NCBI GenBank assembly: GCA_944386725.1 | Contig: CALXCE010000006.1 | Location: 1-55,805 of the forward strand | Direction of reading: 5' to 3' | DNA length: 55,805 nt | From: an uncultured Clostridia bacterium | Lineage (GTDB): Bacteria > Bacillota > Clostridia > TANB77 > CAG-508 | In this document: positions 43,954-55,558 of the stretch, in pieces | Layout: each line of letters opens with the position of its first letter | How positions within the stretch are numbered: position 1 is the stretch's first letter | Translations under genes and position numbers: made by a program | Notes under the pieces: model-generated | What the model saw: the letters and a program-made list of their open reading frames with translations, nothing else | What the model was told of the DNA's origin: nothing | The model's database searches: none

Positions 43954-44037
43954 GGGACATGGGGACATGGGGACGTAGATAATGTCCCAAATAAAATATT
44001 CTGGGACATTATCTACGTCCCCATGTCCCCATGTCCC
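43954..44037. repeat. Perfect 36-bp palindrome with 12-base loop
   Basis: The left arm 43954-43989 and right arm 44002-44037 are exact reverse complements. Each contains tandem GGGGACAT-type units. It lies between the ATPase stop and the permease ribosome binding site. Confidence 0.9.
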
Positions 44038-44057
44038 AGTCCCTAAAGGAGGAAAAA

Positions 44058-47000
44058 GTGAAGAAAGCATTATTTAAAGATAGTGTAAAAGAGATAAGAA
44101 ATACCTATAAACGATTTATATCCATTCTTTTAATGGCTTTTCTAGGGGTGGGCTTTTTTGCTGGAATGAGAGCAACTTCACCAGATATGGTGGATACCAT
44201 TGATCAGTATTATAAGGAGAATCAAGTGTACGATATCCAAATCTTGTCCACCCTAGGATTAACGGAGGAAGATATAGAAGCAATTTCTAAAATAGATAAT
44301 ATAGAAACCATTGTGGGAACCTATGAAATCGACGGAATACTAGATATTGAGAATAAAGAAGTTGTTACTAAAATTATGTGTATTGAAGAATTGAATCAGC
44401 CGATTCTATTACAGGGAAAATTGCCTGAAAGTCAAGACGAATGTGTTGTAGAAGAAAATTTTTTAACTACCAATAATAAGGAAATTGGAGATACCATTGA
44501 AATTGAGATAGAAAACACAAAAAATGATGAGGGAGAAGAAATTGAATATTTAAATCAAAGTAAATTAAAAATTGTGGGAACCGTAAAAAGTCCTTTATAT
44601 ATTTTAAGAGATAGAGGAACGAGCAGTTTAGGTTCTGGTAAAATTGATTATTATATTTATATATCAAAAGAAAATATCAAAGCAAGTGAAATTTATACTA
44701 GTTTATACATAAAAGTGGAAAATAGCGAAAAATATACAACTTCTAGTGAAAAATATGAAGACTATATAGCAAAAGTAAAAGAAGACATAGAAGATATCAA
44801 AGAAGAAAGAGAAACAGAAAGACATAACAAATTAGTAGATATTGCAACAACAAAAGTAGAAGAAACAGAAACAGAATTCAACACAGAAAAACAAAATGCA
44901 CAGCAACAAATAGAAGAAGCTAAGCAAGAAATAGAAAATGGAAAAAGTGAAATTAAAAAAACAGAAAGTGAATTAAATACCAACAAAAAAGAGTCAGACA
45001 CACAATTTACAAATGCCTATAACCAGATTCAAACAGCAAAAAAAACAATAGCACAAAACGAAACACAATTAGCTACAAAGGAGCAAGAGACGAATCAACA
45101 ATTTAGTGAATTGGAGGGACAAAAACAAGACTTACAAACACAATTAGCAACTGTAGAAAACAGCTTAGCACAGCTTGAGACACAATATGACCAAATGAAA
45201 GATAGTCCAGATATTCCAGAAGAACAAAAGCAAGCCATAGCAACCCAAATACAAAGTTTAGAACAATCAAAACAAACGATAGAAGCAGGAATTACACAAA
45301 TTAACAACGCAATAGCAACAGGAAAACAAGAAATAGAAAACGCAAAAACGCAGATACAGAATGCTAAAAACGAATTGAACAACCAAGAGAAACAATACGA
45401 AGCGAAGAAAAAGTCAACCTATAGTCAGTTAGAAAGTGCAAAGTTAGAACTTGAAAAAGCTAAAACAGAATTAGAAACAGGAGAAAAAGAGTTAGAGCAA
45501 AAACAAAAAGAATTTGAAGAAAAAATAGCGCAAGCAGAAGCAAAGCTAATAGAAGCCAGAGAAGAAATTACAAATATCGAAAATCCAACATGGTATGTTT
45601 TAGACCGCTATAGCAATACAGGATACAATAGCTTTATACAAGATACAGGAAGTGTTGAAAATATAGCACAAGTATTTCCAATCGTATTTTTCATTGTAGC
45701 GGCTCTTATCTCGTTAACTTCGATGACAAGAATGGTAGAAGAACAAAGAACAGAGATAGGAACGTTAAAAGCATTGGGGTATAACAAGTTACAAATTGCA
45801 AGTAAATACATCATCTATGCAAGTCTAGCATGTATCTTAGGTGGAATATTAGGAATGAGCGTTGGATTTGTTTTAATACCAAAAATTATTTGGATGATGT
45901 ATCAAATGATGTATCAAATGACAGATAGCATACAAATAAGTTTCAATTTAACCATTGGAGGAATAGGACTTTTACTAATTTGTGTATGTATTATTGGAGC
46001 AACCATATATGCAGTCTTAAAAGAACTAGTCCAAACACCAGCAACGTTAATGAGACCAAAAGCACCTAAAATGGGAAAAAGAGTGTTACTAGAAAAAATA
46101 TCGTTTATCTGGAAACGCTTAAGTTTTTCCCAAAAAGTAACGGTAAGAAACATTTTTCGCTACAAAAAAAGATTCTTGATGACTATTATTGGCATCTTGG
46201 GTTGTACTGCACTAATTGTAGCAGGATTTGGAATTAAAGATTCCATTGAGTGTATTATGCCAAATCAATTTGAAAAAGTATTTGATTATGATATGCAGAT
46301 TGGTCTAAAAAATGGATTAAATGAGGAACAAAAACAAGAATATATCACTAATTTACAAGAAAAGACAGAAATCCAAAAAGTACTAGAAGCTAATGTTACT
46401 TATAATACAGTAATCAACCAAGAAAACGAAGAAGATGTACAATTGATTGTACCAAAAGAGCAGAACGATTTGGATGGTGTGATTAATCTAACAGATGTGA
46501 AAACAAAGCAAAAAGTAGAATTACAAGAAAACGAAATTTGTATAACAGACAAAGTTGCCGAATTAATAGGCGTTAAGCAAGGTGATACGATTACTTTAAA
46601 AGATAGTAAAGATAAGGAAATACAAGTAAAAATCTCAAATGTAGTAGAAAACTATGTAGAACATTACATATATATGTCAAAAGTAACTTATGAAAATTTG
46701 TATGGAGAAACCTATAACACGAATGTACTATTTATCAAAAATAATGATTTGAGTGAGGAACAAGAAGAAAGTTTAGCAACTGAAATCATGAACCAAAGTG
46801 AAGTAGCAAGTATTAGCAGAATATCTACGGTTATGAGTATGCTAGACGATACCATGAAATCTTTAAATTATGTCGTAATTATCTTAATTGTATCAGCTGG
46901 GTTACTTGCCTTTGTGGTATTATATAACTTATCCAATGTCAATATTAGTGAAAGAATTAGAGAACTTGCAACCATCAAAGTATTAGGATTTTACGACAAA

Positions 47001-47266
47001 GAAGTTTATTCCTATGTAACAAGGGAAACAGTTATATTAACAGCAATTGGAATTGCTATTCGGATTAATCGGCGGATATTTCTTAAATTACTTTATCATA
47101 CGGAACTTGCGAAATTAATATGTTAAGATTTGCTAAAATTGTACAACCAATGAGTTATGTATATGGGACATTGATAACGATTGGATTCACCGTAATTGTA
47201 AATATTATTACTTATTTTGCTTTAAAGAAAATTGATATGATTGAGAGTTTGAAGAGTGTAGAGTAA
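44058..47266 (+). CDS. Large FtsX-like ABC permease with coiled coil (two +1 shifts at CGG)
   Basis: The 1068-residue permease has an N-terminal helix (about 13-35), an extracytoplasmic region with a long Gln/Glu-rich coiled coil (about 250-510), FtsX-like membrane domains (about 535-670) and a second set at the C-terminus. Near the end the frame meets CGG at 47061 and, after the first shift, another at 47101. Skipping both C residues gives AIGIAI-GLIGGYFLNYFII-GTCEINMLRFAKIV and then the last membrane helix and ALKKIDMIESLKSVE. The start is GTG 44058 after GGAGG 44048-44052. It partners the preceding ATPase. Confidence 0.9.
47061..47064 (+). other. First +1 frameshift site CGGA in permease
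   Basis: The frame reads GCT ATT CGG ATT. Skipping C gives I-GLIGGYFLN. Two out-of-frame CGG triplets follow at 47070 and 47073 within ATC GGC GGA and are read normally. Confidence 0.9.
47101..47104 (+). other. Second +1 frameshift site CGGA in permease
   Basis: After the first shift the frame reads ATC ATA CGG AAC TTG CGA AAT TAA. Skipping C gives II-GTCEINMLRF and restores the last transmembrane segment. Confidence 0.88.
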
Positions 47267-47288
47267 AATCTACATTCTTTATTTTTTG
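47252..47288 (+). terminator. Terminator overlapping the permease stop
   Basis: AAGAGTGTAGA (47252-47262) pairs with TCTACATTCTT (47269-47279), then a T-rich run. From here to 47347 I see nothing further. Confidence 0.75.
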
Positions 47289-47347
47289 ACATAAACGAAT
47301 AAAAATAAATCAGAAAAATAAATGATATAAGAAAAAAACAAAAACAC

Positions 47348-47376
47348 TTGAAATTTGTTCTAAAATATAGTACAAT
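47348..47376 (+). promoter_or_regulatory. rpsO promoter
   Basis: TTGAAA (47348-47353), 17-base spacer, TACAAT (47371-47376), about 250 bases upstream of rpsO. Confidence 0.75.
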
Positions 47377-47464
47377 AAGTATGTCAAAAAAGACATACCT
47401 TTTACTTAGCTTTAAGATTAGCACCTAAACTTTAAGCTCAGTTAGAGGAAAAAAATAAAATTAG

Positions 47465-47609
47465 AAGGTGTGAGTTTGAAAAAATAATTGCCATTTGGCG
47501 TTGTTAAACTTTATTTTTAATTTAATCAACGTGCACAAGCACGCCTCATAAATTAAAAACTCGTTTGCCTAGCCAAATAACAATTCTTTTCCAAACTGTT
47601 TTGTGCCTT
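47465..47609 (+). promoter_or_regulatory. Long structured leader of rpsO
   Basis: A near-continuous long stem: AAGGTG (47465-47470) with the GTGCCTT region (to 47609), the AGTTTG..AATTG..TTTGGC arm with GCCAAATAACAATTC..CCAAACT, then TTTTAATTT with AAATTAAAA, capped by CGTGC-ACAA-GCACG. It ends just before the rpsO ribosome binding site, as expected for an autoregulatory S15 leader. Function is inferred. Confidence 0.6.
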
Positions 47610-47629
47610 GAGAAAGGAGAGAAACTGAA

Positions 47630-47893
47630 ATGACAAAGGAAAGAAAACAAGAAATCATTAATACTTACAAAAGAGAGGAAAATGACACTGGTTCACCAGA
47701 AGTTCAAATTGCTCTTTTAACGCAAAGAATTAATGAATTAACAGAACATCTAAAAATCCATAAAAAAGACAATCACTCAAGAAGAGGTCTTTTAAAAATG
47801 GTAGGGAAAAGAAGAAATTTATTAAACTATTTAGCTAAAAAAGATATCAACAGATATAGAGAAATAGTTGAAAAATTAGGATTAAGAAAATAA
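47630..47893 (+). CDS. rpsO: 30S ribosomal protein S15
   Basis: The 87-residue S15 has [27 protein letters not shown] and RRNLLNYL, all diagnostic. It binds 16S rRNA helices 20-22. AAGGAG at 47614-47619 precedes the ATG. It is just upstream of pnp, as in most bacteria. Confidence 0.98.
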   Translation: MTKERKQEIINTYKREENDTGSPEVQIALLTQRINELTEHLKIHKKDNHSRRGLLKMVGKRRNLLNYLAKKDINRYREIVEKLGLRK

Positions 47894-47900
47894 TTGTAAC

Positions 47901-47935
47901 AAAGCCCAGTGCTTATTTTGGCATGGGCTTTTTGT
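47901..47935 (+). terminator. Terminator after rpsO
   Basis: AAAGCCCA..TGC pairs with GCATGGGCTTT, then T4. Confidence 0.85.
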
Positions 47936-47957
47936 TAGTCCATTTAGGACAAGTAAA

Positions 47958-48111
47958 TTCAAGCAAGAATTTAGGTCAGTAGCTTGTATAATATACTAGT
48001 AGTAATTAAATAGAAAAGCAAAATACTAATATATTATAGAGGTTACAATCTAAACTTGCTTGAAACAGGGATTTTAAGGAACATTCCTAAAACCCTCTAA
48101 AAGAAAGGAAG
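47958..48111 (+). promoter_or_regulatory. pnp leader with long-range stem
   Basis: TTCAAGCAAG (from 47958) can pair with CTTGCTTGAA (ending about 48064), and GGGATTTTAAGGA / CCTAAAACCC forms a hairpin next to the ribosome binding site. A TATAAT occurs near 47985. Leader hairpins autoregulate pnp in other bacteria. Confidence 0.45.
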
Positions 48112-48117
48112 GATATT

Positions 48118-50238
48118 ATGTTTAAAACTTATGAAACTAAATTAGCAGGAAGAAAACTAGTAATTGAAACAGGAAAAATGGCAGGTTTAGCAAATGGAAG
48201 TGTATTAGTACGTTATGGAGATACTTGTATATTAGTCAATGTAACAGCTTCGAAAGAACCAAGAGAGGGAATTGATTTTTTTCCATTATCAGTAGATTTT
48301 GAAGAAAAATTATATTCTGTAGGAAAGATTCCAGGAAGCTTCTTAAAAAGAGAAGGAAAACCAAGTGACAAAGCTATTTTGACATCAAGAGCAATTGATA
48401 GACCTCTAAGACCACTATTTCCAAAAGATTTTAGAAATGATGTAGTAGTAGTAGCGACAGTTCTTTGTGTGGATCAAGATAATTCACCAGAAGTAGCAGC
48501 CATGATAGGAGCTGCCTCAGCACTAGCTATTTCTGATATTCCATTTAATGGACCAACAGCAGCAGTAGCAGTTGGACTAATTGATGGAAAAATTATCATT
48601 AATCCAACGGAAGAAGAAAGAGACAAAAGTGATTTAACATTAACTGTAGCAGCAACGGAAAAGAAAATCACAATGATTGAAGCAGGTGCTAATGAAGTTC
48701 CAGATGATTTAATGCTAAAAGCTATTAAAGAAGCACATAAAGAAATTAAGAAAATTTGTAAATTTATTAGTAAAATCCAAAAAGAAATAGGAAAGCCGAA
48801 ATTTGAATATAAATCTTTTGAAGTTGATCATGATGTATATGAATTTATAGAGGAAAACTTTAAGGACGAAATGAAGGAAAAAATCCAAGAAGCTGACAAA
48901 GAAACCAGAGATAAAAATATGGATGAGTTAACCAAGAAAATCGAAGAAACTTACACCGAAAAATTTGGAGAAGAAGCTTTTGAAGAACATAAATCTGACA
49001 TTGGAGAAGCTATCTACAAATTAGAAAAAAAATGTGTAAGAGAAATGATTTATTTCGAACATAAAAGAGTAGATGGAAGAAAATTAGATGAAATCAGACC
49101 ATTATCTTGTGAAGTAGGATTACTTCCAAGAACACATGGAAGTGCTTTGTTTACGAGAGGACAAACACAAGTACTTTCTGTTGCAACATTAGGAATGATT
49201 AGTGAAGAGCAAACATTAGATGGAATTGACACAGAAGAGTCAAAGAGATATATGCATCACTATAACTTCCCAAGCTATTCTGTAGGAGAAGCAAGACCAT
49301 CTAGAGGACCAGGAAGAAGAGAGGTTGGACATGGAGCTCTAGCAGAAAAAGCATTAGTGCCAGTATTACCTTCGAAAGAAGAATTTCCATATGCAATAAG
49401 GGTAGTATCAGAAGTATTATCTTCTAATGGTTCCACTTCACAAGCAAGTATCTGTGGAAGTACTTTATCACTAATGGATGCAGGTGTACCAATCAAAAGA
49501 CCAGTAGCAGGAATCTCAACAGGTTTAGTTACAAACCCAGATAACAACGAAGATTATGTTATGTTAGTGGATATTCAAGGATTAGAAGACTTTTTCGGAG
49601 ATATGGACTTCAAAGTTGGTGGAACCAAGAAGGGAATTACAGCGATTCAAGTAGACATTAAGTGTGATGGTTTAACCTATGAAATTATTAAAGAAGCATT
49701 CGAAAAAACAAGAAAAGCAAGACAACATATTTTAGATGATGTTATGGCTCCTGTTATCAGTAAACCAAGAGAAAATATTTCAAAATATGCACCAAGAATT
49801 GTAAGCACACAAATTAAAGTAGACAAAATAAAAGATGTTATCGGACCAGGTGGAAAAATGATCAACAAAATCATTGAAGAAACGGGAGTAAAAATCGACA
49901 TTGAAGAAGATGGACAAGTATTTATTTATTCAACAGATAATGAAAAAGCAATTCAAGCACTAGAAATGGTAGAAGACATTGTAAGAGAAGTAGAAGTTGG
50001 TGGAATTTATTATGGAGAAGTTGTTCGTCTAATGAATTTTGGTGCCTTTGTAGACTTAGGATGTGGTGGAAAAGAAGGATTACTACACATCTCTAAAATA
50101 TCAAAGGAAAGAATTAAAAATATAGAAGACGTACTTCATGTAGGAGACAAAGTAACCGTTAAAGTAATTAGCATTGATGATCAAGATAGAATTAATTTAA
50201 GCATGAAAGATTTTAATGAAGTAAAAACAGAAGAATAA
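48118..50238 (+). CDS. pnp: Polyribonucleotide nucleotidyltransferase
   Basis: PNPase degrades RNA 3'-5' by phosphorolysis. The 706-residue protein has two RNase PH cores (about 1-140 with GDTCILV, and 310-530 with HGSALFTRGQTQVL), a helical linker, a KH domain (IGPGGKMINKIIEETG, about 575-590) and an S1 domain (YYGEVVRLMNFGAFVDL). AAGGAAGG precedes ATG 48118. Confidence 0.98.
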   Translation: MFKTYETKLAGRKLVIETGKMAGLANGSVLVRYGDTCILVNVTASKEPREGIDFFPLSVDFEEKLYSVGKIPGSFLKREGKPSDKAILTSRAIDRPLRPLFPKDFRNDVVVVATVLCVDQDNSPEVAAMIGAASALAISDIPFNGPTAAVAVGLIDGKIIINPTEEERDKSDLTLTVAATEKKITMIEAGANEVPDDLMLKAIKEAHKEIKKICKFISKIQKEIGKPKFEYKSFEVDHDVYEFIEENFKDEMKEKIQEADKETRDKNMDELTKKIEETYTEKFGEEAFEEHKSDIGEAIYKLEKKCVREMIYFEHKRVDGRKLDEIRPLSCEVGLLPRTHGSALFTRGQTQVLSVATLGMISEEQTLDGIDTEESKRYMHHYNFPSYSVGEARPSRGPGRREVGHGALAEKALVPVLPSKEEFPYAIRVVSEVLSSNGSTSQASICGSTLSLMDAGVPIKRPVAGISTGLVTNPDNNEDYVMLVDIQGLEDFFGDMDFKVGGTKKGITAIQVDIKCDGLTYEIIKEAFEKTRKARQHILDDVMAPVISKPRENISKYAPRIVSTQIKVDKIKDVIGPGGKMINKIIEETGVKIDIEEDGQVFIYSTDNEKAIQALEMVEDIVREVEVGGIYYGEVVRLMNFGAFVDLGCGGKEGLLHISKISKERIKNIEDVLHVGDKVTVKVISIDDQDRINLSMKDFNEVKTEE

Positions 50239-50247
50239 AAAATAAAT

Positions 50248-50300
50248 AATAAAGACACAAAGAGTCCTATTTTGGACAAAAATTGTGGCTTTATTTTTTG
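50248..50300 (+). terminator. Terminator after pnp
   Basis: AATAAAGACACAA (50248-50260) pairs with TTGTGGCTTTATT (50283-50295), followed by T residues; a small GTCC/GGAC hairpin is inside. Confidence 0.75.
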
Positions 50301-50357
50301 TCTAGTCATAGTTGATATCTGATTAGAAATCCTATATAATGATGAGGGAGGCATGAT

Positions 50358-51705
50358 ATGGAACAAAGCAGAAAAAAGAATAAAATAAGTTATTTCTTAT
50401 CATTAGTGATTTTACTAATCATATTATATTTTGCATATCAGTATTATCAAACGAATAACTTCAATGATTTTGTAAGAAGCGAAAGTAATTTATACACCTC
50501 TACTTTTAAAAGAGATGAAGAAACCAAATATTCTGACCAAAGAAGCTATAAAATTGAATCAATGCAATATAATGATGCTATGTTTTATAAAACAATACAG
50601 GTAGAGAAAAACAAACCATACAAAGTAACTTGTATGGTAAAAACGAACCATGTACAAGCCCAAGAAGAACAATCAGGAGTAGGAGCACAAATAGCTATAG
50701 AAGGAACAACAGAAAGGTCTATTGCCATAAGTGGAACACAAGACTGGCAAAAAATAGAATTGATTTTCAATAGTAAAGATAGAGAAGAAGTAAATGTAGG
50801 ATTTAGACTAGGTGGTTATTTAGGAGAAGCAATAGGAGAAGCTTGGTTCTCAGACTTTACCATAGAAGAAGGAATAACAGAGCAAGATAATCATTGGAAG
50901 TTTGCATGCTTTATTTTCAAAACCACAGATGTAACAATTGATCAAAAACAAATTCAATTATCAGTAACGCAAAGTGATATCAAAGACATAACTAACACCC
51001 TAAACTTATTTGAAAGTTCATGTAGCAAATTATCTAATGGAAAAATGACAGCGGAATGTGATATCTATGAAATAGATACGCCACTATCTAGCTTATCTTA
51101 TGATACTGAATTTGGTTATTATGTATCAGCAGAAGATATAGAAGACCAAATTAAAGACACAATATCTTCTGGTGACTATGACCATGTATATGCTATTGTA
51201 AGGCTTCGGAGATGAAAAACATGAAAATGACATAAAAGTAAATGATTGGATTGGATTAGGATCTATGGATTACTATGGAATTGGTTTTTCCAATATACGT
51301 TTGCCAAATGATTCTGAAAGTTATATATACAAATACAACAGCAAGATTAATACTTTTCCAGAAGAAGTATTTTTACATGAGTTTTTACATTCACTAGAAA
51401 GAAATGCAGAGGAATACGGCTATGAAAGACCAGAATTACACGATTACCAAAAATATGGTTATGAAAATGAAGCTTTAGTAGGGCAGAAAAAGTGGTATAC
51501 AGACTATATGAACAAAAATATCAACACAGCAAGTGGAAAAATAGGATTGCCAGAAGAAGTATATACTTTAAAACCAGCTAAAAGTATTAATTTCAAATAC
51601 TCTTATGAAATGAAGGAGGTATTTAAAGAACCTCAAAATATCATAGAAGAAATAAGAGGGATTATTAACAATTTAACCAATAAATTAGAGCTTATGGTAC
51701 AATGA
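50358..51705 (+). CDS. Exported HExxH metalloprotease-like protein with jelly-roll domain (+1 shift at CGG)
   Basis: The first frame has an N-terminal membrane anchor (about 12-29) and a beta-rich domain (about 40-180, NKPYKVTCMVKTN ... GTQDWQKIELIFNSKD) resembling CenC-type carbohydrate-binding modules. At CGG (51207-51209) the next-but-one codon is a stop. Skipping C gives AIVRL-GDEKHENDIKVNDW and then VFLHEFLHSLERNAEEYG, whose HEFLH is a zinc-protease HExxH motif, continuing to 51705. The 448-residue product would be a membrane-anchored, wall- or glycan-binding metalloprotease. The family is not known to me by name. It lies between pnp and queA. Confidence 0.75.
51207..51210 (+). other. 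+1 frameshift site CGGA in the metalloprotease-like gene
   Basis: The frame reads AGG CTT CGG AGA TGA. Skipping C gives RL-GDEKHEND and opens the catalytic domain. Confidence 0.85.
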
Positions 51706-51783
51706 AACAATAGGAATGTTTCATAAAAAAAGTCGAAAAATGTGAAAGCATAAAATTACCAAAAATGGAAAAGAGGAAAATGA

Positions 51784-53948
<2,165 letters not shown>

Positions 53949-53964
53949 AATAGGGGGTATACAA

Positions 53965-55380
53965 ATGAATTTAATTGAAGAAAGCTTTCAAAATAAAGAA
54001 GAAAAAAACAAAAAGATGACAACAACAATTATATTAGTTGCTATTATATTGGTAGTAATCATAATTATTGCAATAGTTAGCTATTTAATGTATCTTAAAA
54101 GCTCAGTTATGACATTAACGATAGATGGAGAAGAAAATCAAGAATTAAAGAATTTACTCAGATTTGAAGAAGATGGAAGCATATCTGCTCCGATTAAAGA
54201 AATTGCAAGATACTTTGGTTATGAGAGTTATAATGGAGAATATAGTGATAGATCAGAAGACCAAAGTAAGTGTTATGTAACCAATGATAATGAAGTAGCA
54301 AATTTTGAATTGGGAGAAAACAAAATATATAAATTAGATTTAGCACAAAAAGATAATAGTGATTATGAATATATTTATATAAAAGATAAAGTAAAAGCAT
54401 ATAACGGAGTATTATATGTTTCAACAGAAGGATTGGAAAAAGCCTTTAATATTAGTTTTGATTATGATAAAGAAAAAAACACAATTACCATTTGGACCCT
54501 ACCAAAATTATATGAATCTTATACAAGTAAAGTATTAGACTATGGATATACAGCATTAAGTGATGTATTTGTGAACCAAAAAGCGATATTAAATAATCAA
54601 TTAATTGTGACAAATAGTAAAGAGCAATATGGTGTAATCGAAGCAGATGGAACAGTTGTATTAGAAGCTAAATATGATAATATAACCTATCTTACGAATA
54701 CAGGAGATTTTTTAGTAGAAACCAATAATAAGATTGGTATTATTTCGTCATCAAGAGAAACAAAAGTACAAATCATATATGATAGTATTGAATTAATGGA
54801 TAGTGATGCAGGACTATATCTGGTGAAAAAAGACAACAAATATGGTGTAATGGATAACAAAGGAAATCCCAAAATACCTACAGAAAATGATGAAATTGGA
54901 GTTGATATTTCTAATTTTTCAAAGAATAATATAAAAAATAAATATATATTAGCAGGCAACTTAATACCTGTTAGAAAAGATAAATATTGGGCGCTATATG
55001 ATATCAATGGAAACCAACTAACAGAATACAAATATGACAGCTTAGGGTATATTGCATCTAGTAATAAAGAGGCAATCAATCTATTAGTTATTCCAGATTA
55101 TAATGTATTAGTAGCTTGTAAAGATAAAAAATATACTTTAGTTAATTCATCTGGACAAGAACTATTAGGTGCAATTATAGCAGATGATATCTATATGACA
55201 ATTAGTGGAGGAGAAACACATTATTATATTGTTGCAAATGATAGACAATATAATGCAGAAGAATATTTAGATAGTTTAGGAATAAAAACAACAGAATCTA
55301 ATACAAATAATCAAACCAATAATACAACTTTGACCAATACAAGTACCAATACTTCTACCGACAGTTATAGCGAAGAATAA
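53965..55380 (+). CDS. Membrane-anchored protein with stalk domain and WG repeats
   Basis: The 471-residue protein has a cytoplasmic tail of about 20 residues, one membrane helix (about 22-44), a copper-amine-oxidase-N-like stalk domain (about 50-165, SAPIKEIARYFGYE ... VLYVSTEGLEKAF) and WG-type repeats (about 195-430, e.g. YGVIEADGTVVLEAKYD and YGVMDNKGNPKIP). A Thr/Asn/Ser-rich low-complexity tail ends it. WG-repeat proteins mediate cell-surface contacts, but the exact role is unknown. ATG 53965 is preferred to an in-frame ATG at 53890 inside tgt. Confidence 0.8.
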   Translation: MNLIEESFQNKEEKNKKMTTTIILVAIILVVIIIIAIVSYLMYLKSSVMTLTIDGEENQELKNLLRFEEDGSISAPIKEIARYFGYESYNGEYSDRSEDQSKCYVTNDNEVANFELGENKIYKLDLAQKDNSDYEYIYIKDKVKAYNGVLYVSTEGLEKAFNISFDYDKEKNTITIWTLPKLYESYTSKVLDYGYTALSDVFVNQKAILNNQLIVTNSKEQYGVIEADGTVVLEAKYDNITYLTNTGDFLVETNNKIGIISSSRETKVQIIYDSIELMDSDAGLYLVKKDNKYGVMDNKGNPKIPTENDEIGVDISNFSKNNIKNKYILAGNLIPVRKDKYWALYDINGNQLTEYKYDSLGYIASSNKEAINLLVIPDYNVLVACKDKKYTLVNSSGQELLGAIIADDIYMTISGGETHYYIVANDRQYNAEEYLDSLGIKTTESNTNNQTNNTTLTNTSTNTSTDSYSEE

Positions 55381-55388
55381 ATTTGAAT

Positions 55389-55425
55389 AAGGATTTAGGA
55401 TTGATTCCCTAAATCCTATTTTTGT
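55389..55425 (+). terminator. Terminator after WG-repeat gene
   Basis: AGGATTTAGG (55390-55399) pairs with CCTAAATCCT (55408-55417), followed by a T tract. Confidence 0.85.
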
Positions 55426-55558
55426 TTTTATAAAAATTCTAAAAAAATCTTAAAAAAACGTTTACTTTTTTTAAAAAGTCATATACAATATATTTAGACG
55501 AAAAATGTCAAAAAATAAGAATCAACAAAAGAAGATGAGGAAGAAAGGAAGTATAACC

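Noticed and set aside
3763..51705. Eleven independent sequencing errors or pseudogenes
   Set aside because: All breaks are the same event in the same codon phase before a glycine codon; random errors or decay would hit other motifs and phases, and the genes are otherwise intact, several of them core genes such as clpX and dxs. A systematic artefact still needs to be excluded with raw reads.
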